From: Diadema setosum
Taxonomy: Eukaryota > Echinodermata > Echinoidea > Diadematoida > Diadematidae
NCBI GenBank assembly: GCA_033980235.1
Contig: CM067075.1
Span: 31,037,385-31,101,384 of the forward strand
Direction: 5' to 3'
Length of the DNA: 64,000 nucleotides
Shown here: piece by piece, positions 10,640-20,771 of the stretch
Position numbering within the stretch: the stretch's first letter is position 1
Layout of the letters: the number at the start of each line of letters is the position of its first letter
The notes under the pieces: generated by a model
Database searches by the model: none
The model's input: the letters and a program-made list of their open reading frames with translations, nothing else
Told to the model about the DNA's origin: nothing
Program-made: the position numbers and the translations under genes

Positions 10640-10892
10640 ATTAAATTTCTTCTTCTTCTTCTTCTGATTAAGTCTGCCTCCTTCAATAGACTGAAGATTC
10701 TTGCAGACTGGTGCTATTTACATTATAATACAATTTGTTATTATTTACAAGCACATAGAAAATTTGACGAAAACAACTAGCTACTGTGATCAACCGTTAG
10801 ACGGTTTCGCTGAAACAATGTCTGACGACAGGGAATTTCAGTTCCTTACAGTTCTTGGGAAGAACGAATGGCGATGCGATTCAGTCCTCGAA
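10640..10892 (-). mobile_element. 5'-truncated LINE 3' end with (AAG)n tail
   Basis: The plus strand starts with a ttcttcttcttcttcttc tail and continues as the reverse complement of the LINE 3' end at 15710-15965. It contains the inverse of the 3' coding end, the aaataaattgtattataatg region and the final cttcaatagactgaagattc box. It is a short second copy of the same family in the opposite orientation, ending near 10892 where similarity stops. Confidence 0.75.
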
Positions 10893-11926
10893 TGTGGTAC
10901 AAATATAATATAACATATAATTTTACATATAATTTTGTGACAAACACGCCATTTTTTTTCTACCAAGTATGTGAAACTGTCGTGCAACATTGGAAAGACG
11001 TACTCCAGACCTGTTAAGAGAACAATATGGCGGAGGTCTACCAGTCGCCATTATCTTGTATAGGACATTTTCATTTGTTTTTTTGTTTTTTTACTTAATA
11101 TCTATTCAATGATCATGGCAATATAGTTCTAATTTGGTGCGGATGCCACCGAGGATATCCCTCATAACGTAATCCAGGTACTGTCTTGTGCTTAGCTCAA
11201 TTTCAGATCTTTCTCTTTAAATTATTTTTAAACAATTTGAGATGATTTTACATACCTTAATACGTCCTTATCGATGACGTTGTCATGTTGTACATTGTAC
11301 ATAGGTGTATTCATTTTGAACTACACTACTAGTAGTAGGCCTTCATGCCAGTTTTATACATATAGGAGTAAATAGGATGGTAATTGATGGTTATGTACGT
11401 GCGAATCATTAACAATTGTGGAATTCGTCTATTGTCTGTGCACAGCTACAATTGTAAATTTATATATCATTTTGTTATACAACAATCTTGTTACCCGGAC
11501 AACTTGCTAAATACAATGTATAGCATAAAGTTTGGTGACAGTTTATGACACGGCTCACTGTAACTTCTTTTTTTACAGCAATTTATCATAATATTCCTTT
11601 AAAGGAATGATGCCTATTATTTATCATGTTTATGTACCCCTGTGTTTGTGTCTACTTGAATGTGTAAGAATGATTGCCATGATAGTTGGCTTTGTTCAAC
11701 ATGGTTGGAATGAAAGAATGTCCCTCCCCCAACCTACCCCCTTTCTCTCTCTCCCTCTCTGAGAAAAAAAAAAAGTCAAGCATTGCAGACAGGGTGTCCC
11801 TTGCGCCTTTGGGACGCCTGCGCGTACACGCTAGTCCCCCAAGCGCACGCGCTAAAACCTGAAGCGCACTGTCCACTGGGTAACGACATGGCGTCCAATT
11901 CATGAGTTGGTCAGACTCTCTTTATA
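10893..11926. other. no gene recognised
   Basis: Contains a fragment at about 11010-11050 (ggcggaggtctaccagtcgc) that matches, inverted, the start of the dispersed repeat at 3964. The rest is AT-rich intronic DNA. A short CpG-rich stretch begins near 11810. Confidence 0.4.
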
Positions 11927-12039
11927 TTGACCGATTCGGGTTCGTTGAGGGCAGCAGACATTTCATGGCACTGGGCGCAGCCATAGTGGGTGTCTCAGCC
12001 GACCCCCCTTCCCCCCCCCCTGCTCTCCCCCACCCCGGG

Positions 12040-12043
<4 letters not shown>

Positions 12044-12094
<51 letters not shown>
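12044..12094 (+). repeat. 51-base poly-T tract
   Basis: Uninterrupted T run, preceded by a C-rich tract. On the minus strand it could be the poly(A) tail of a processed insertion, but no recognisable transcript body adjoins it. Confidence 0.95.
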
Positions 12095-12098
<4 letters not shown>

Positions 12099-12139
12099 CG
12101 GCACAGATTGGGGCATGGCGCGTGTTAAACCTATGGGAA

Positions 12140-12255
12140 AAAGTTGGGTTAGGGTTTTTGGTTAGGTTAGGGTTAGGGTTGGGGTTAGGGTTAGGGTTAG
12201 GGTTAGGGTTTGATGGTGAGGGTTAGGATTAGGATTAGGGTTAGGTTTAGGGATA
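12140..12255 (+). repeat. interstitial telomere-like TTAGGG tract
   Basis: About ten units of ttaggg, some degenerate (ttggggttaggg, ttaggattagg, ttaggtttaggg). The perfect core is 12165-12210. Such short tracts arise from repair or microsatellite growth and do not mark a chromosome end. Confidence 0.85.
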
Positions 12256-12479
12256 GGGTCCCCAATAGATTTTTAGGGTCCCCAATCTGCGCCGTCTAAA
12301 AAAAACACGCGGTACGTTTATCTCGCACTTGTAACAAAGGTTCGCGCACTAAGCAAGCATTCGCGCACTCAGTACGAGACGCCCATTGGCTAAAGCAGTT
12401 TTTCATTCAGCGCGCGTGCTAATCAAAGACGCTTAACTAATAAGACACGAAAGTGCGCGCTAATCCTGTACAAAACAAA

Positions 12480-12665
12480 TGGACAGCGCGCGGTCTTCAA
12501 GCGTATACGCACATCACCTGAGACGCGCTGCCTTGACGCTTGATAAACAACAGCAGCGGCTTCAGGGACAGCGCGTCTCAGGTGATGTGTGTCTACGTCT
12601 TTGCCTGAGACGCGCTGTCTTTGAAGATGTTGTTGTTTATCAAGCGTCTTTGATTGTGAGATCAT
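12480..12665. repeat. nested GCGCG-rich inverted repeats
   Basis: The blocks gacgcttgataaacaacagc and gttgttgtttatcaagcgtc face each other. The block cacatcacctgagacgcgct faces agcgcgtctcaggtgatgtg. A related block (gacagcgcgctgtcctcag ... gttgttgtttatcaagcgcc) lies at 13610-13680. The layout suggests several overlapping foldback termini of one family. Confidence 0.6.
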
Positions 12666-13060
12666 GTTGTTGCCAAATTTTTACCTCCACGAAATAATCC
12701 TTATTACTCTAAAATCTCGTTCTTCAAAATAATCCCCTTAATCGAAAAAAAGCTACGACTATAATTTTTAAATCTTTTTAAGATAATAAAAATACCACTG
12801 TCTTTGGAAATGAATGATGTTCCTAGGTGTACTGAGTTTGTACTTAGCTCTCTTTTGTATCGTCATGTAGGGTAGCCATTTTGTGTCCATTGTTATCGCG
12901 CGCCTTCGTATCTTATTATCTCTACTATCTTTGGTGCTAATGTAGGGAGAGGGGTGCGAGTGGGAAGGGGGGAGGGGTCGGCTGAGACACCCACTCTGGC
13001 TGCGCCCAGTGCCAAAAATACACATAGCGCGTCACAGAATCGGTCAATACGGCACTGGCA

Positions 13061-14300
13061 TTGTGTGCTGAAAGCCGCCCAATTTCCCAATATAGCAGCC
13101 TTTGTTACGTCATAAACCCTCAGCTACACCGCGCGCCTCGCCCTGGCAGAAACTAGAGCACGCACTTTAGTGCGCGCATGCAAACCTCAAATACGCGCAG
13201 TATGAACTTCCAAGTTCATTGACCCTTCTTTTTCTGATTAAAGTGAAAACTAAGTTTCGGTAAGTGCTTGAGAACCCATCTAGCACCATTTCATTTTTTC
13301 TTGCAATATATCGAAAGAGTCCACTAAGAAACTTACCTGGCTTACGCGGTTTGCCGGAATGATGAGTCGGTTTGGAGTATTTTGAGAAAAATAATAATAG
13401 TCGGAAAACCGACTTTTATTCCAGAGGGCTCCAGACTAACTCGGTCTCGGGAAAAATTCGACCCTACTTCAGACAATTCACACGCAGTTCGTGATCGCCA
13501 CATTCTACTGGCCACTGCATAATACCAAATGAGGCCTAACTGAATGGACAGGAAAGTGCGTGCTAACGACTGTCGTATTACGTAAATCCTGTACAAAACA
13601 AAACAAAAATGACAGCGCGCTGTCCTCAGTTGCTGAGACGCGCGGTCTTTGGAGTTTTTGTTGTTGTTTATCAAGCGCCTTTGATTGTTTTAGAGGTGCT
13701 TGATAGGCGCACACTAATTGTGCATGCGCGCAAAAGAGGTTTTTGATGCGCGCGTTGTAACAACTCGGACCAACCTGCGAGTAGCCAGAACACGAAGCGC
13801 TAGTTTATACAGGGCGCTCCCATAGGACAACACTGCACACAGAGGGACAACCATTACAACTCATCCCGCCGTCATCAAAGCGAAGCCGAGTTACCCTCGA
13901 GTCCGAGTTTAGCCTGACCCCGTTCGGGTAAGTAGGGTTGACTGAACCTTTTTGGTTAATATTTCGCATTTTCGTCGTTACCCATCGAATATCTTGTTAT
14001 AACATCGTTATCCTGCACATTTCCTAGGCATACGTTCAAATTTGGGAGCGAAATTTGACAACTTCTGCAGTCGTACCAGAACTTTGTTTTGGCTTTAAGT
14101 CTGCCTCCTAAAATATCAACAATCCTTCATAAATTCCCCAAAAATTCTTGGATCACTGCTAAAAGTTATTCGTTTGTTACTTGTCTCATTCTCAACCTTT
14201 CCTGCAAGTTTCATCTCAATCCGTTAACTACTTTTTGAGTTATTTTGCACACGGACAAACGAACGAACGAAAGAACGAACCAACCAACTAAACTAGAGAA
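13061..14300 (+). repeat. dispersed repeat copy 1, split by an insertion
   Basis: The 5' part 13065-13235 (gtgtgctgaaagccgcccaa ... gttcattgaccct) and the 3' part 14097-14290 (gtctgcctcctaaaatatca ... cacacggacaaacgaacgaa) are contiguous in copy 2 at 14560-14900. About 860 bases lie between them here. That insert carries a block (13240-13345) found inverted at 24795-24905. The 3' part ends in a (GAAC)n tail. Confidence 0.65.
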
Positions 14301-14905
14301 GCACTCTGAGAGCGCAGACCTCCGCAAAGCATGCAGCCCATTTCCACCCGCACTGGGCCCTGTTGCATAAAACCCTTACCGCTGGACTTACCGCTGCTTT
14401 CTAGCGGTAAGTCTTCAAATTAGCGGTAAATTGTATAATCCTTGATGCTGATTGGCTGTGACACCTAATTTTGGCGGTAGATACCATTGAAATTCAACGG
14501 TAAGTTTTATGCAACGGGCCCCTGATTTTCTTCTTCCACAGAGATCAGTGATATCCACCCACACGTACTGCATTGTGTGCTGAAAGCCGCCCGATTTCCC
14601 AATATAAAAGCCTTTGTTACGTCATAAAGCCTCAGCTGCACAGCGCGCCTCGCCCTAGCAGAAACTAGAGCACGCGCTTTAGTGCGCGCATGCAAACCTC
14701 AAATACGCGCAGTATGAACGCCCAAGTTCATTGACCCTACCTGCCAAAATATCAAAAATCCTTCACAAATTCCCCCAAAATTCTCGGATCACTATCAAAA
14801 GTTAATCGTTTGTTACTTGTGTCATTCTCAACCTTTCCTGCAAGTTTAATTTCAATTCGTTAACTACTTTTTGAGTTATTTTGCACACGGACAAACGATC
14901 TGGAT
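14300..14905 (+). repeat. dispersed repeat copy 2
   Basis: Starts near gagcgcagacctccgcaaag and ends in cacacggacaaacg, where a LINE interrupts the (GAAC)n tail. It is itself split by the MITE at 14355-14521. A third, older copy lies at 39990-40390. The ends (acctccgc ... gcggaggt, the latter at 16078-16088) are inverted, so the unit may be a TIR element rather than a SINE. Confidence 0.65.
14355..14521. mobile_element. MITE with GGGCCC...GGGCCC ends
   Basis: The left end gggccctgttgcataaaacc is matched by the right end ttttatgcaacgggccc. The subterminal cttaccgctggacttaccgc and cggtaag blocks also face each other. It is 167 bases with no coding capacity, inserted in the dispersed repeat. 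Target duplication not clear. Confidence 0.75.
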
Positions 14906-14925
14906 CTGGATCTGGATCTGGATCA

Positions 14926-15975
14926 AAGGATCTGGAGTGCCTCAGGGGTCGGTTCTTGGGCCTTGCCTCTTTCTACTTTACATCAATGACTTGCCTGATG
15001 GTCTCGCGTCAAAGGTTCGCCTTTTTGCCGATGATGCAATTTCTTACATGACCATCGACAATCAACATCATACGCAAAATCTTCAAGAGGACCTAAACAA
15101 AATTGGTGACTGGGCGAAAAGATGGATGATGGATTTGAACACAGATAAGTGTAAGGTTTTGACAATATCCAGGAAAAGAAGTAAGGTGCAACACGTGTAT
15201 CATCTAAATAACGCCCCTCTTGAATCTGTTGAATCCGTGAAGTACTTGGGTGTAACCATAACTTCTGATTTGAAGTGGACCCAACACATCAACAATACTG
15301 TCAATAAAGCCAATAACGTGCTTTCATTTCTAAAACGCAATCTTCGCATAAAATCTTCTGATGTTAAAGCCACAGCTTACAAAACGTTGGTTCGACCAAT
15401 TGTTGAGTATGCTTCCACAGTTTGGGACCCATCTACAAAGAACCTAATCCACCAAGTGGAAATGGTCCAGAGAAGAGCTGCGCGATTCACTTTAAATCGC
15501 TACCATAACACCTCGAGTGTCACCAAAATGCTACAAGAACTTAATTGGACATCTCTGGAACAGCGCAGAGAAAATGACAGGCTAATTATGATGTACAAAA
15601 TACACAATAATCTCACTCCTCTTTCAGCACAGGACTATATCATCAAACAGGCTACTCAGTTAACGAGAGCCTCGCAACCACACTCCTATCAGGTACCATA
15701 TTCGAGAACTGAATCGCATCGCCATTCGTTCTTCCCAAGAACTGTAAGAAACTGGAATTCCCTGTCGTCAGAAATTGTTTCAGCGCCATCTGTGGGATCA
15801 TTTCGAAACCGTCTAACGGTTGATCACAGTGGCTAGTATTTTCGTCAAATTTTTCTATGTGCTTGTAAATATCTGTAAATAAATTGTATTATAATGTAAA
15901 TAGCACCAGTCTGCAAGAATCTTCAGTCTATTGAAGGAGGCAGACTTAATCAGAAGAAGAAGAAGAACGAACGAA
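14926..15975 (+). mobile_element. 5'-truncated non-LTR retrotransposon (RT C-terminal half and 3' end)
   Basis: One open frame runs to the stop at 15836. It begins at RT motif B (GVPQGSVLGPCLFLLYINDL) and has the catalytic pair in LFADDAISYM, then VKYLGVTITSDLKW, VRPIVEYASTVWDP and VQRRAARFTL. This order is that of the reverse transcriptase of jockey/CR1-type LINEs. The clade is not certain; Crack- or Daphne-like is my guess. After the stop come about 125 bases with aataaattgtattataatg, a terminal gaaggaggcagacttaatc box and an (AAG)n tail. The 5' junction carries a ggatct repeat (14898-14930). The frame is intact, so the insertion is young, but the endonuclease and the first half of RT are absent. 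It shares its 3' end with the inverse copy at 10640-10892. Confidence 0.88.
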
Positions 15976-15992
15976 CGAACGAACTATCTAAC

Positions 15993-16088
15993 AAACAAAC
16001 CAACGGTAACGAAAACACAACCTCCCCCTTGGCGGGGGTAACAAACCAACGGTAACGAGAACATAACCTCCCCCCTTGGCGGAGGTAA
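15993..16088 (+). repeat. 47-bp tandem duplication at the end of the dispersed repeat
   Basis: acaaaccaacggtaacgaaa ... cctcccccttggcgggggta is followed by acaaaccaacggtaacgaga ... cctccccccttggcggaggta. The ending ttggcggaggt is the inverse of the acctccgc near 14314 and marks the outer end of the repeat. Confidence 0.75.
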
Positions 16089-16240
16089 TGAAAAGAAAGA
16101 AATGGGGGAGGGAAGGTTCGAGTGTGCACCTTTATTTCGTAAAGGCGCCTCTTACAGAATTCCTGGATCCGCCCCTGCCTGTAGCAGCAGCTTGCTGCTG
16201 AGACGATGTCAACTGAAAGTCATTGTTGAAAGGTTATTGA

Positions 16241-16854
16241 GCGTGTTTATACAGAGAAGCAAAATACGCGCTCATGCCGGCTCATGCCGGCTCATGCCGG
16301 CTCATGCGAGAGGACCTCTCGAATTTTGCTCTGTATAAACGCGGCGTATGCCGGCATACGCCGCCAAATGCAGGCTCATGCGAGAGGTTCCGTCCGCCAC
16401 CTTTTGAGGTGGCCGATGCGAGAGGAGCCTCGCGTATTTTGCTGTGTGTTTATACAGACGACCGAAATTCGAGAGGTAACCGGAAAGCGTGTATTTTAAT
16501 ATCTGCCATGATCGAACCACGTCTTCTCCTTCTTACTGAAAAACTGGATTTCAATTGATCATTGGGCCGGGTGGTTGTCAAGAGGAACGTTACAAGAATG
16601 ACCTTCAAGCTCGGTGGTTCTGATGACTTTGCCGGTGCCATCTTGATTTTTTTTCATTTTTTCCCATCATGCAATAAACTGCACTGCGAACGTGACCTAT
16701 GCTTGACCCCAAAATTCGAGAGGTCCTGTTCAGCTGAGGTCCGCTCGCATCGGCTCGCATGAGCCGGTATTTTGACACGAGAAATAAGCGCTCATGCGGG
16801 AGGTAAAATACCGGCTCATGCGCGCCGATGCGAGAGGCTCCTGTATAAACACGC
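16241..16854. mobile_element. composite foldback element with GCGTGTTTATACAG ends
   Basis: Outer ends gcgtgtttatacag and ctgtataaacacgc are inverted. Similar ends occur inside (ctctgtataaacgc at 16329-16342 and gtgtgtttatacag at 16445-16458), so two smaller foldback units appear joined. The interior holds three tandem ctcatgccgg units (16272-16301) and many facing gctcatgcgagagg / cctctcg blocks. No target duplication identified. Confidence 0.6.
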
Positions 16855-16916
16855 ACATTGTCATTTTCATGTTTCGCTGACTATCATCATGATCATACTA
16901 GTATCATGTTTGTTTC

Positions 16917-17017
16917 TTTGTTGTTGTTGTTGTTGTTGTTGGTTGTTTTTGTTTTTGTTTTTTTTTGTTTTTTGTTTTTTGTTTTTTGTTTTTTGTTTTT
17001 TTTTAGGGGGGGGGGGG
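16917..17017 (+). repeat. (TTG)n, T/G-rich and poly-G tract before the HYR acceptor
   Basis: A ttgttgttgttgttgttg stretch is followed by repeated gttttttt units and a run of about 12 G. It ends 50 bases before the acceptor at 17069. The T-rich part could serve as an extended polypyrimidine tract; the G-run could form a quadruplex. Confidence 0.8.
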
Positions 17018-17069
17018 TGTTCTTTTTTGCCGAAAACCAAACACTAATCTTGTTTTATAACTTCAACAG

Positions 17070-17188
17070 TCGAGTGTCGGGGGAAGGTCCCGGTTCTACA
17101 TTTCCCGAGGGCTCCCACGAAATTCAGTATCGTGCTACGGATAATGAAGGCAACTACGCAAACTGCACTATTCGTTTTAAGGTGGTCG
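17070..17188 (+). CDS. HYR domain, second half
   Basis: This internal exon runs from acceptor ataacttcaacag to donor gtcg|gtaagtg. It has one base, 39 codons and one base. It reads RVSGEGPGSTFPEGSHEIQY, then RATDNEGNYANCTIRFKVV. This is the C-terminal half of a HYR domain: the G-x-x-FP-x-G turn, then Y-x-A-x-D-x-x-GN-x-A-x-C and the closing F-x-V strand. The cysteine in YANC would pair with one in the first half-exon. The start phase fits the exon at 1986-2106 and the end phase fits the Sushi exon at 18112. Confidence 0.88.
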
Positions 17189-18111
17189 GTAAGTGTGATA
17201 ACTGCTTCCATTACATGTCATTGTTTGTTTGTTTGTTTGTTTGTGACAATGATGGCATTTCAATGAATAAAAAGACACCCTAGTCTGTTCCTTCAAACAT
17301 ACGGAACAGAGGGGAGTTAGTAATTAACTTGATATAATAAAAGAGTTAAATCCGCATCATCACGTGGGACCAAAACCTAATAAAAGTGAAATTACACAGT
17401 CAGCCTACATACGAAGGTTTATAGTCGGTGAGAATAACCGTGGCACCTTCACTGCCCCGCCTGTTTTCGTTAGGGTGTTTCATGTTATAAATTTGGAGTC
17501 TATTTTCTGTATATTGTTCATGGGATCTTGAGACATGGATGAGGTTACATCAGCGTGTATACAAACATGACGTGGGGTCCCAAGGGATAAAAGCTGAATT
17601 GACGAATATTATTACAAACGACCACCTAAAATGTCGAAGGGTAAGCTGTGGACATCACAGCCCGTTGGCCATGCGGTGATATTTTCTAGCCTTTTCTGCG
17701 GATTGCGAATGGTCTTTCGCCAGGGACCATACCCATTTCTGACAGGAGGGTGACATGTTATCATGTTTATGTTTGTTCGCTTGTTTTTTGCCGTTTACGA
17801 ATCCAGTCAAGACTATGGCTGCTCCCTCTGTCTTTTGTCCGCACGACGTGTTCCAAAAAATCTCAACCTCCAAAACACGGTTGGAGTTGATTTATATTCA
17901 CACGGTCGTTTCGTCGCTTAATTACAATCGTGTTTTAAACTTAAAGCAATTTCGGTACATGTGAATGCTCGTATGACATTTTTATCTTTTTCTGGATGTT
18001 TTCCCGGTCTAATGCCTAATCTCCAGCATCCTGTCTTCTTTCGAGTCACTTTTATGTTATTTTGTTTGTGTGTGTGTGTGTTTGTGTGTTTGCTTGTTAT
18101 TTCCGCGATAG
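17189..18111 (+). other. intron between HYR and Sushi exons
   Basis: A 923-base phase 1 intron. It starts gtaagtg and ends with a tgtgtgtgtgtgtgttt tract and ttccgcgatag. No additional domain exon was recognised inside it. Confidence 0.7.
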
Positions 18112-18300
18112 TGATTCGTTGTCCATCTCTGTCGGCACCATATGATGGACACGTGGCGTGCTCCGACATCAATAATGTGAATTCAACTTGTACGTACATG
18201 TGCTTCACCGGTCATCAGCTCCATAACGGATCATCATCGAGGACCTGTCGGCGGACGAACAACACGGCCAGTTGGACAGGAACAGCGCCCGCCTGCTCAG
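18112..18300 (+). CDS. Sushi/CCP domain exon
   Basis: An exon of 189 bases, phase 1 at both ends, the classic symmetrical module. It reads VIRCPSLSAPYDGHVACS, then NSTCTYMCFTGHQLHNGS and RTCRRTNNTASWTGTAPAC. All landmarks of a complement control protein module are present: C1 in RCPSL, P-x-DG, C2 in TCTYMC with its aromatic residue, G-x-x-L-x-G, C3 in RTC, the buried tryptophan and C4 in PAC. Sushi modules mediate protein binding on complement factors and cell-surface proteins. It follows the HYR domain directly, a pairing also seen in many invertebrate receptors. The donor is strong (g|gtgagaat). Confidence 0.92.
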
Positions 18301-18823
18301 GTGAGAATGGGAGGCACTATTGCGTATACTCCAAGGTCAATATTCCCTGAACACAAAATGCCTTAAGTCCAATAATCAAGGATATGAAAGTGTCTTCTGA
18401 ATATTACAAGAAACCAAAACCCAAAGAGAAATGTGGATTGAGTGAAAGAAGCAACATTAGTAGAACACATCAGTGAAATTTTGAGGAAAATCGGATAATT
18501 TAATCGATGCAAAAGTCCTGAATTTTTTAAGTTTTTGGTGTTGGAACTTCTGGATGAGGAGACTACTAGAGGTTATGACGTTGTGTGGACAACAAATTTA
18601 TAAAGAAAATATAAAGGGAAATGTACTGATGCGGAAAACGTATGGAGTGAATATGTGAACATCAGAAGTGCATCATTAAACCGATTGCTGAAATTATGCT
18701 CACGTAAAGAAACAGTGAGATGCATCATTTCTTTAGTGTTAATTATACTTGCAGATGCATGGGTTTCGTATTTTCCAAATAGGATAGAAGTGCAAACTGA
18801 AATCATTACATTTGGACATACTA
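18301..18823. other. intron DNA, no recognised feature
   Basis: Start of the intron after the Sushi exon. AT-rich, no exon or repeat boundary seen before the small foldback at 18824. Confidence 0.5.
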
Positions 18824-18952
18824 TTTTAAATTCCGAGGACGGTTTCACGTCCGATCCTGGACGCGTAATCAGCTCAAATTCCCGCTACCAAATTAGACTA
18901 TAACTGATAAAGCGGTCGAGGATCTGATGTGAACCGTCCTCGGAATTTAAAA
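18824..18952. mobile_element. 129-bp foldback MITE
   Basis: The 21-bp arms are perfectly inverted: left ttttaaattccgaggacggt, right accgtcctcggaatttaaaa (one further base matches at the inner side). The similarity extends inward with one gap (tcacgtcc / ggatctgatgtga). No clear target duplication. Confidence 0.75.
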
Positions 18953-19900
18953 CAGTAAGTCAAGATGCAATGATTTTATTTTGCACCATTATTGAACGTT
19001 ACCTAATATAGATGAATCAGAACTTACATTAAATTTGCAAATGAAGGCAATAATGCAATTGAGGTTCGTTTGTGTGTGCACGTCGAGAACTAGACACCCA
19101 AGAAATATAGAGCCCACAAGTCGTAATGCTCACGAGTCATAACGCTCACGAGTGTGTCACTAGCGCTTAATATTGTGGAGTCACTTGCTGAGGCGGATTG
19201 TGCTAGATAGTTGGTTAGCGGCGTGCCGGGTCAAAATTCTCCTATTAAGCTGTATGGTGCCTAAGGGGACACATATAAGAAAGTGTTCATATCACAGGAT
19301 GAAAACCTATTGAAAGATTCAAAGAGAAATGAAAGAAGGATAACACGTAACGTAATAAATTGGAAGGGATCATAGGACAACGCAAAGAGAAACAAAAATT
19401 GTTAGAGAGAGGATAGAAGGGTAGAAGAGACAGAACAAGAGATGGAAGAACACAAATGATAACATAAGGAAAGGAAAAGTGGTAATGACAAAATAGAATG
19501 AAGAAAATATTGGGGAAAGAAGCAATATAAATGAAACAAGGATAAAGATTAACCATAAAATATTTTGTGTTATTTTGAATAATTTTGCAAAGAAAAAAAA
19601 ATAGCATGATTGGTGAATTCTGCAATTTTTCTGAAGAGATTCCTCCATCCCCAAGCTAACCCCATTTAATCGAAATCAGAATAAAATCAGATGTGGAAGA
19701 CGAAGAAATTTTGAATGAATAAAGATTAAAATTAAGGACAGAAAGAGAAAGAATTACATTTTCACAGATTAGACACTAATTATTTGAAAACGAATCAAAA
19801 GAAGGTTGCTTTGTATATTAAACATTAAACTCTTGTTTAATTTGGAATGATATTGCGTAAGATGACAAAAAGGTGGGTTTTATTGCACAAAGAGAGACGT
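18953..19900. other. intron DNA, no recognised gene
   Basis: Contains a short repeat of the type gctcacgagtcataac (19126-19155) and a long purine-rich stretch on the plus strand (19300-19460). The minus-strand open frames here reflect that composition, not coding. Confidence 0.45.
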
Positions 19901-20534
19901 AAAGCCAGGGTCAGACGTATTTCTAGTCGGAGTAAAAATTCATGGCACGGCAATTTAAATTCAAATTATTGCATATCTTACCACGACCCTTGTGTCCACA
20001 CGACGGTCGTGAGAAGAAACTCCGACCAATGCATGTGAGAGAGTCGGTGTAACTTCCGGAAGTGGTAGCGCCGCGCACGTCGACCATGCGATCGTTATTA
20101 CCAGTGGCATCTGTCTTCTCCATTCTTGTTGATGGAAATTTCTGCATGAGCGCTAACTTCTTCGCCGCGATCGACTAGGCTAGAATTGCACTACACGCGC
20201 ACGTGTAGTCGCAAAATGTCAACATTGCGATTTGACCCAGGAAGTTTTATCTAGGTCGTAAGGTATGTAAGTTCATAGATACTCCGAGGGCTTGTCCGCA
20301 CGGGTTATTTACTCCGGCTAGTCGTGGTAGCGAGATACTCCTGAGAAAACTCAGGAGTATCTCTTTCGGAGGAAGAGGTCGTGTTAAGTTCCTCCGATTG
20401 GAGGAAGTTACCACGACCTTGTTCAGACGGTCACTACTCCGACCTATCCTCCGAAGTTACTCCGACCAAGCTTCCTCCGACCCTTCCTTCGAAGTTACTC
20501 CGACCAAAACTGCCTCCGTCTGAACACAGCTTTT
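19901..20534. mobile_element. MITE with TCAGACG termini
   Basis: The left end aaagccagggtcagacg is an imperfect inverse of the right end cgtctgaacacagctttt. Inside, variants of gaagttactccgacc and ccacgac recur several times on both strands. No coding capacity. Confidence 0.55.
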
Positions 20535-20771
20535 GTTCATGCATGAGTTGTCACTGGTTGTTAAAAAATTGCACTCTGGTTCTGCATAAAATAAAGAACA
20601 TGCCAATGTAAAACTAATAAGTTTGGTAACAAAAAGACTATTTGAGTTGACACAAAGGAAAAGGGAATCAACAAAAATATTTTAGTATTATCAAACATAT
20701 TAATTATTACAAACAGAATCGTAAAACTATCCCCCACCAAAAAAATTATGAATGTCTGGACGTGAAGACTA

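Larger units (their letters stand above)
11927..13055. repeat. inverted repeat enclosing poly-T and telomere-like tracts
   Basis: Left arm 11927-12015 (gaccgattcg ... ggcactgggcgcagcc ... gtgggtgtctcagccgaccc) is matched in reverse at about 12970-13055 (gggtcggctgagacacccac ... ggctgcgcccagtgcc ... cgaatcggtc, one base changed). Between them lie a 51-base poly-T, TTAGGG-like repeats and palindromic GCGCG-rich blocks. The structure resembles a foldback element, but no target duplication was found. Confidence 0.55.
2107..17069 (+). other. 15 kb intron splitting the HYR domain
   Basis: The interval between the two HYR half-exons is 14,963 bases. It holds a 6.8 kb TIR transposon, a palindromic element, a broken THAP domain, LINE fragments and several MITEs. 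No other plus-strand exon of the host gene was recognised inside it. The acceptor ends in cttcaacag, preceded by a long T/G-rich tract and a run of G. Confidence 0.65.

Noticed and set aside
12140..12255. TTAGGG repeats as a true telomere or chromosome end
   Set aside because: The tract is short and degenerate and has unique DNA on both sides; an interstitial tract is the simpler reading.
16858..17283. 141-codon open frame starting in the T-rich tract
   Set aside because: Only 17070-17188 is the HYR exon. The upstream part is a T/G-rich splice-site tract and the downstream part runs past a strong gtaagtg donor.
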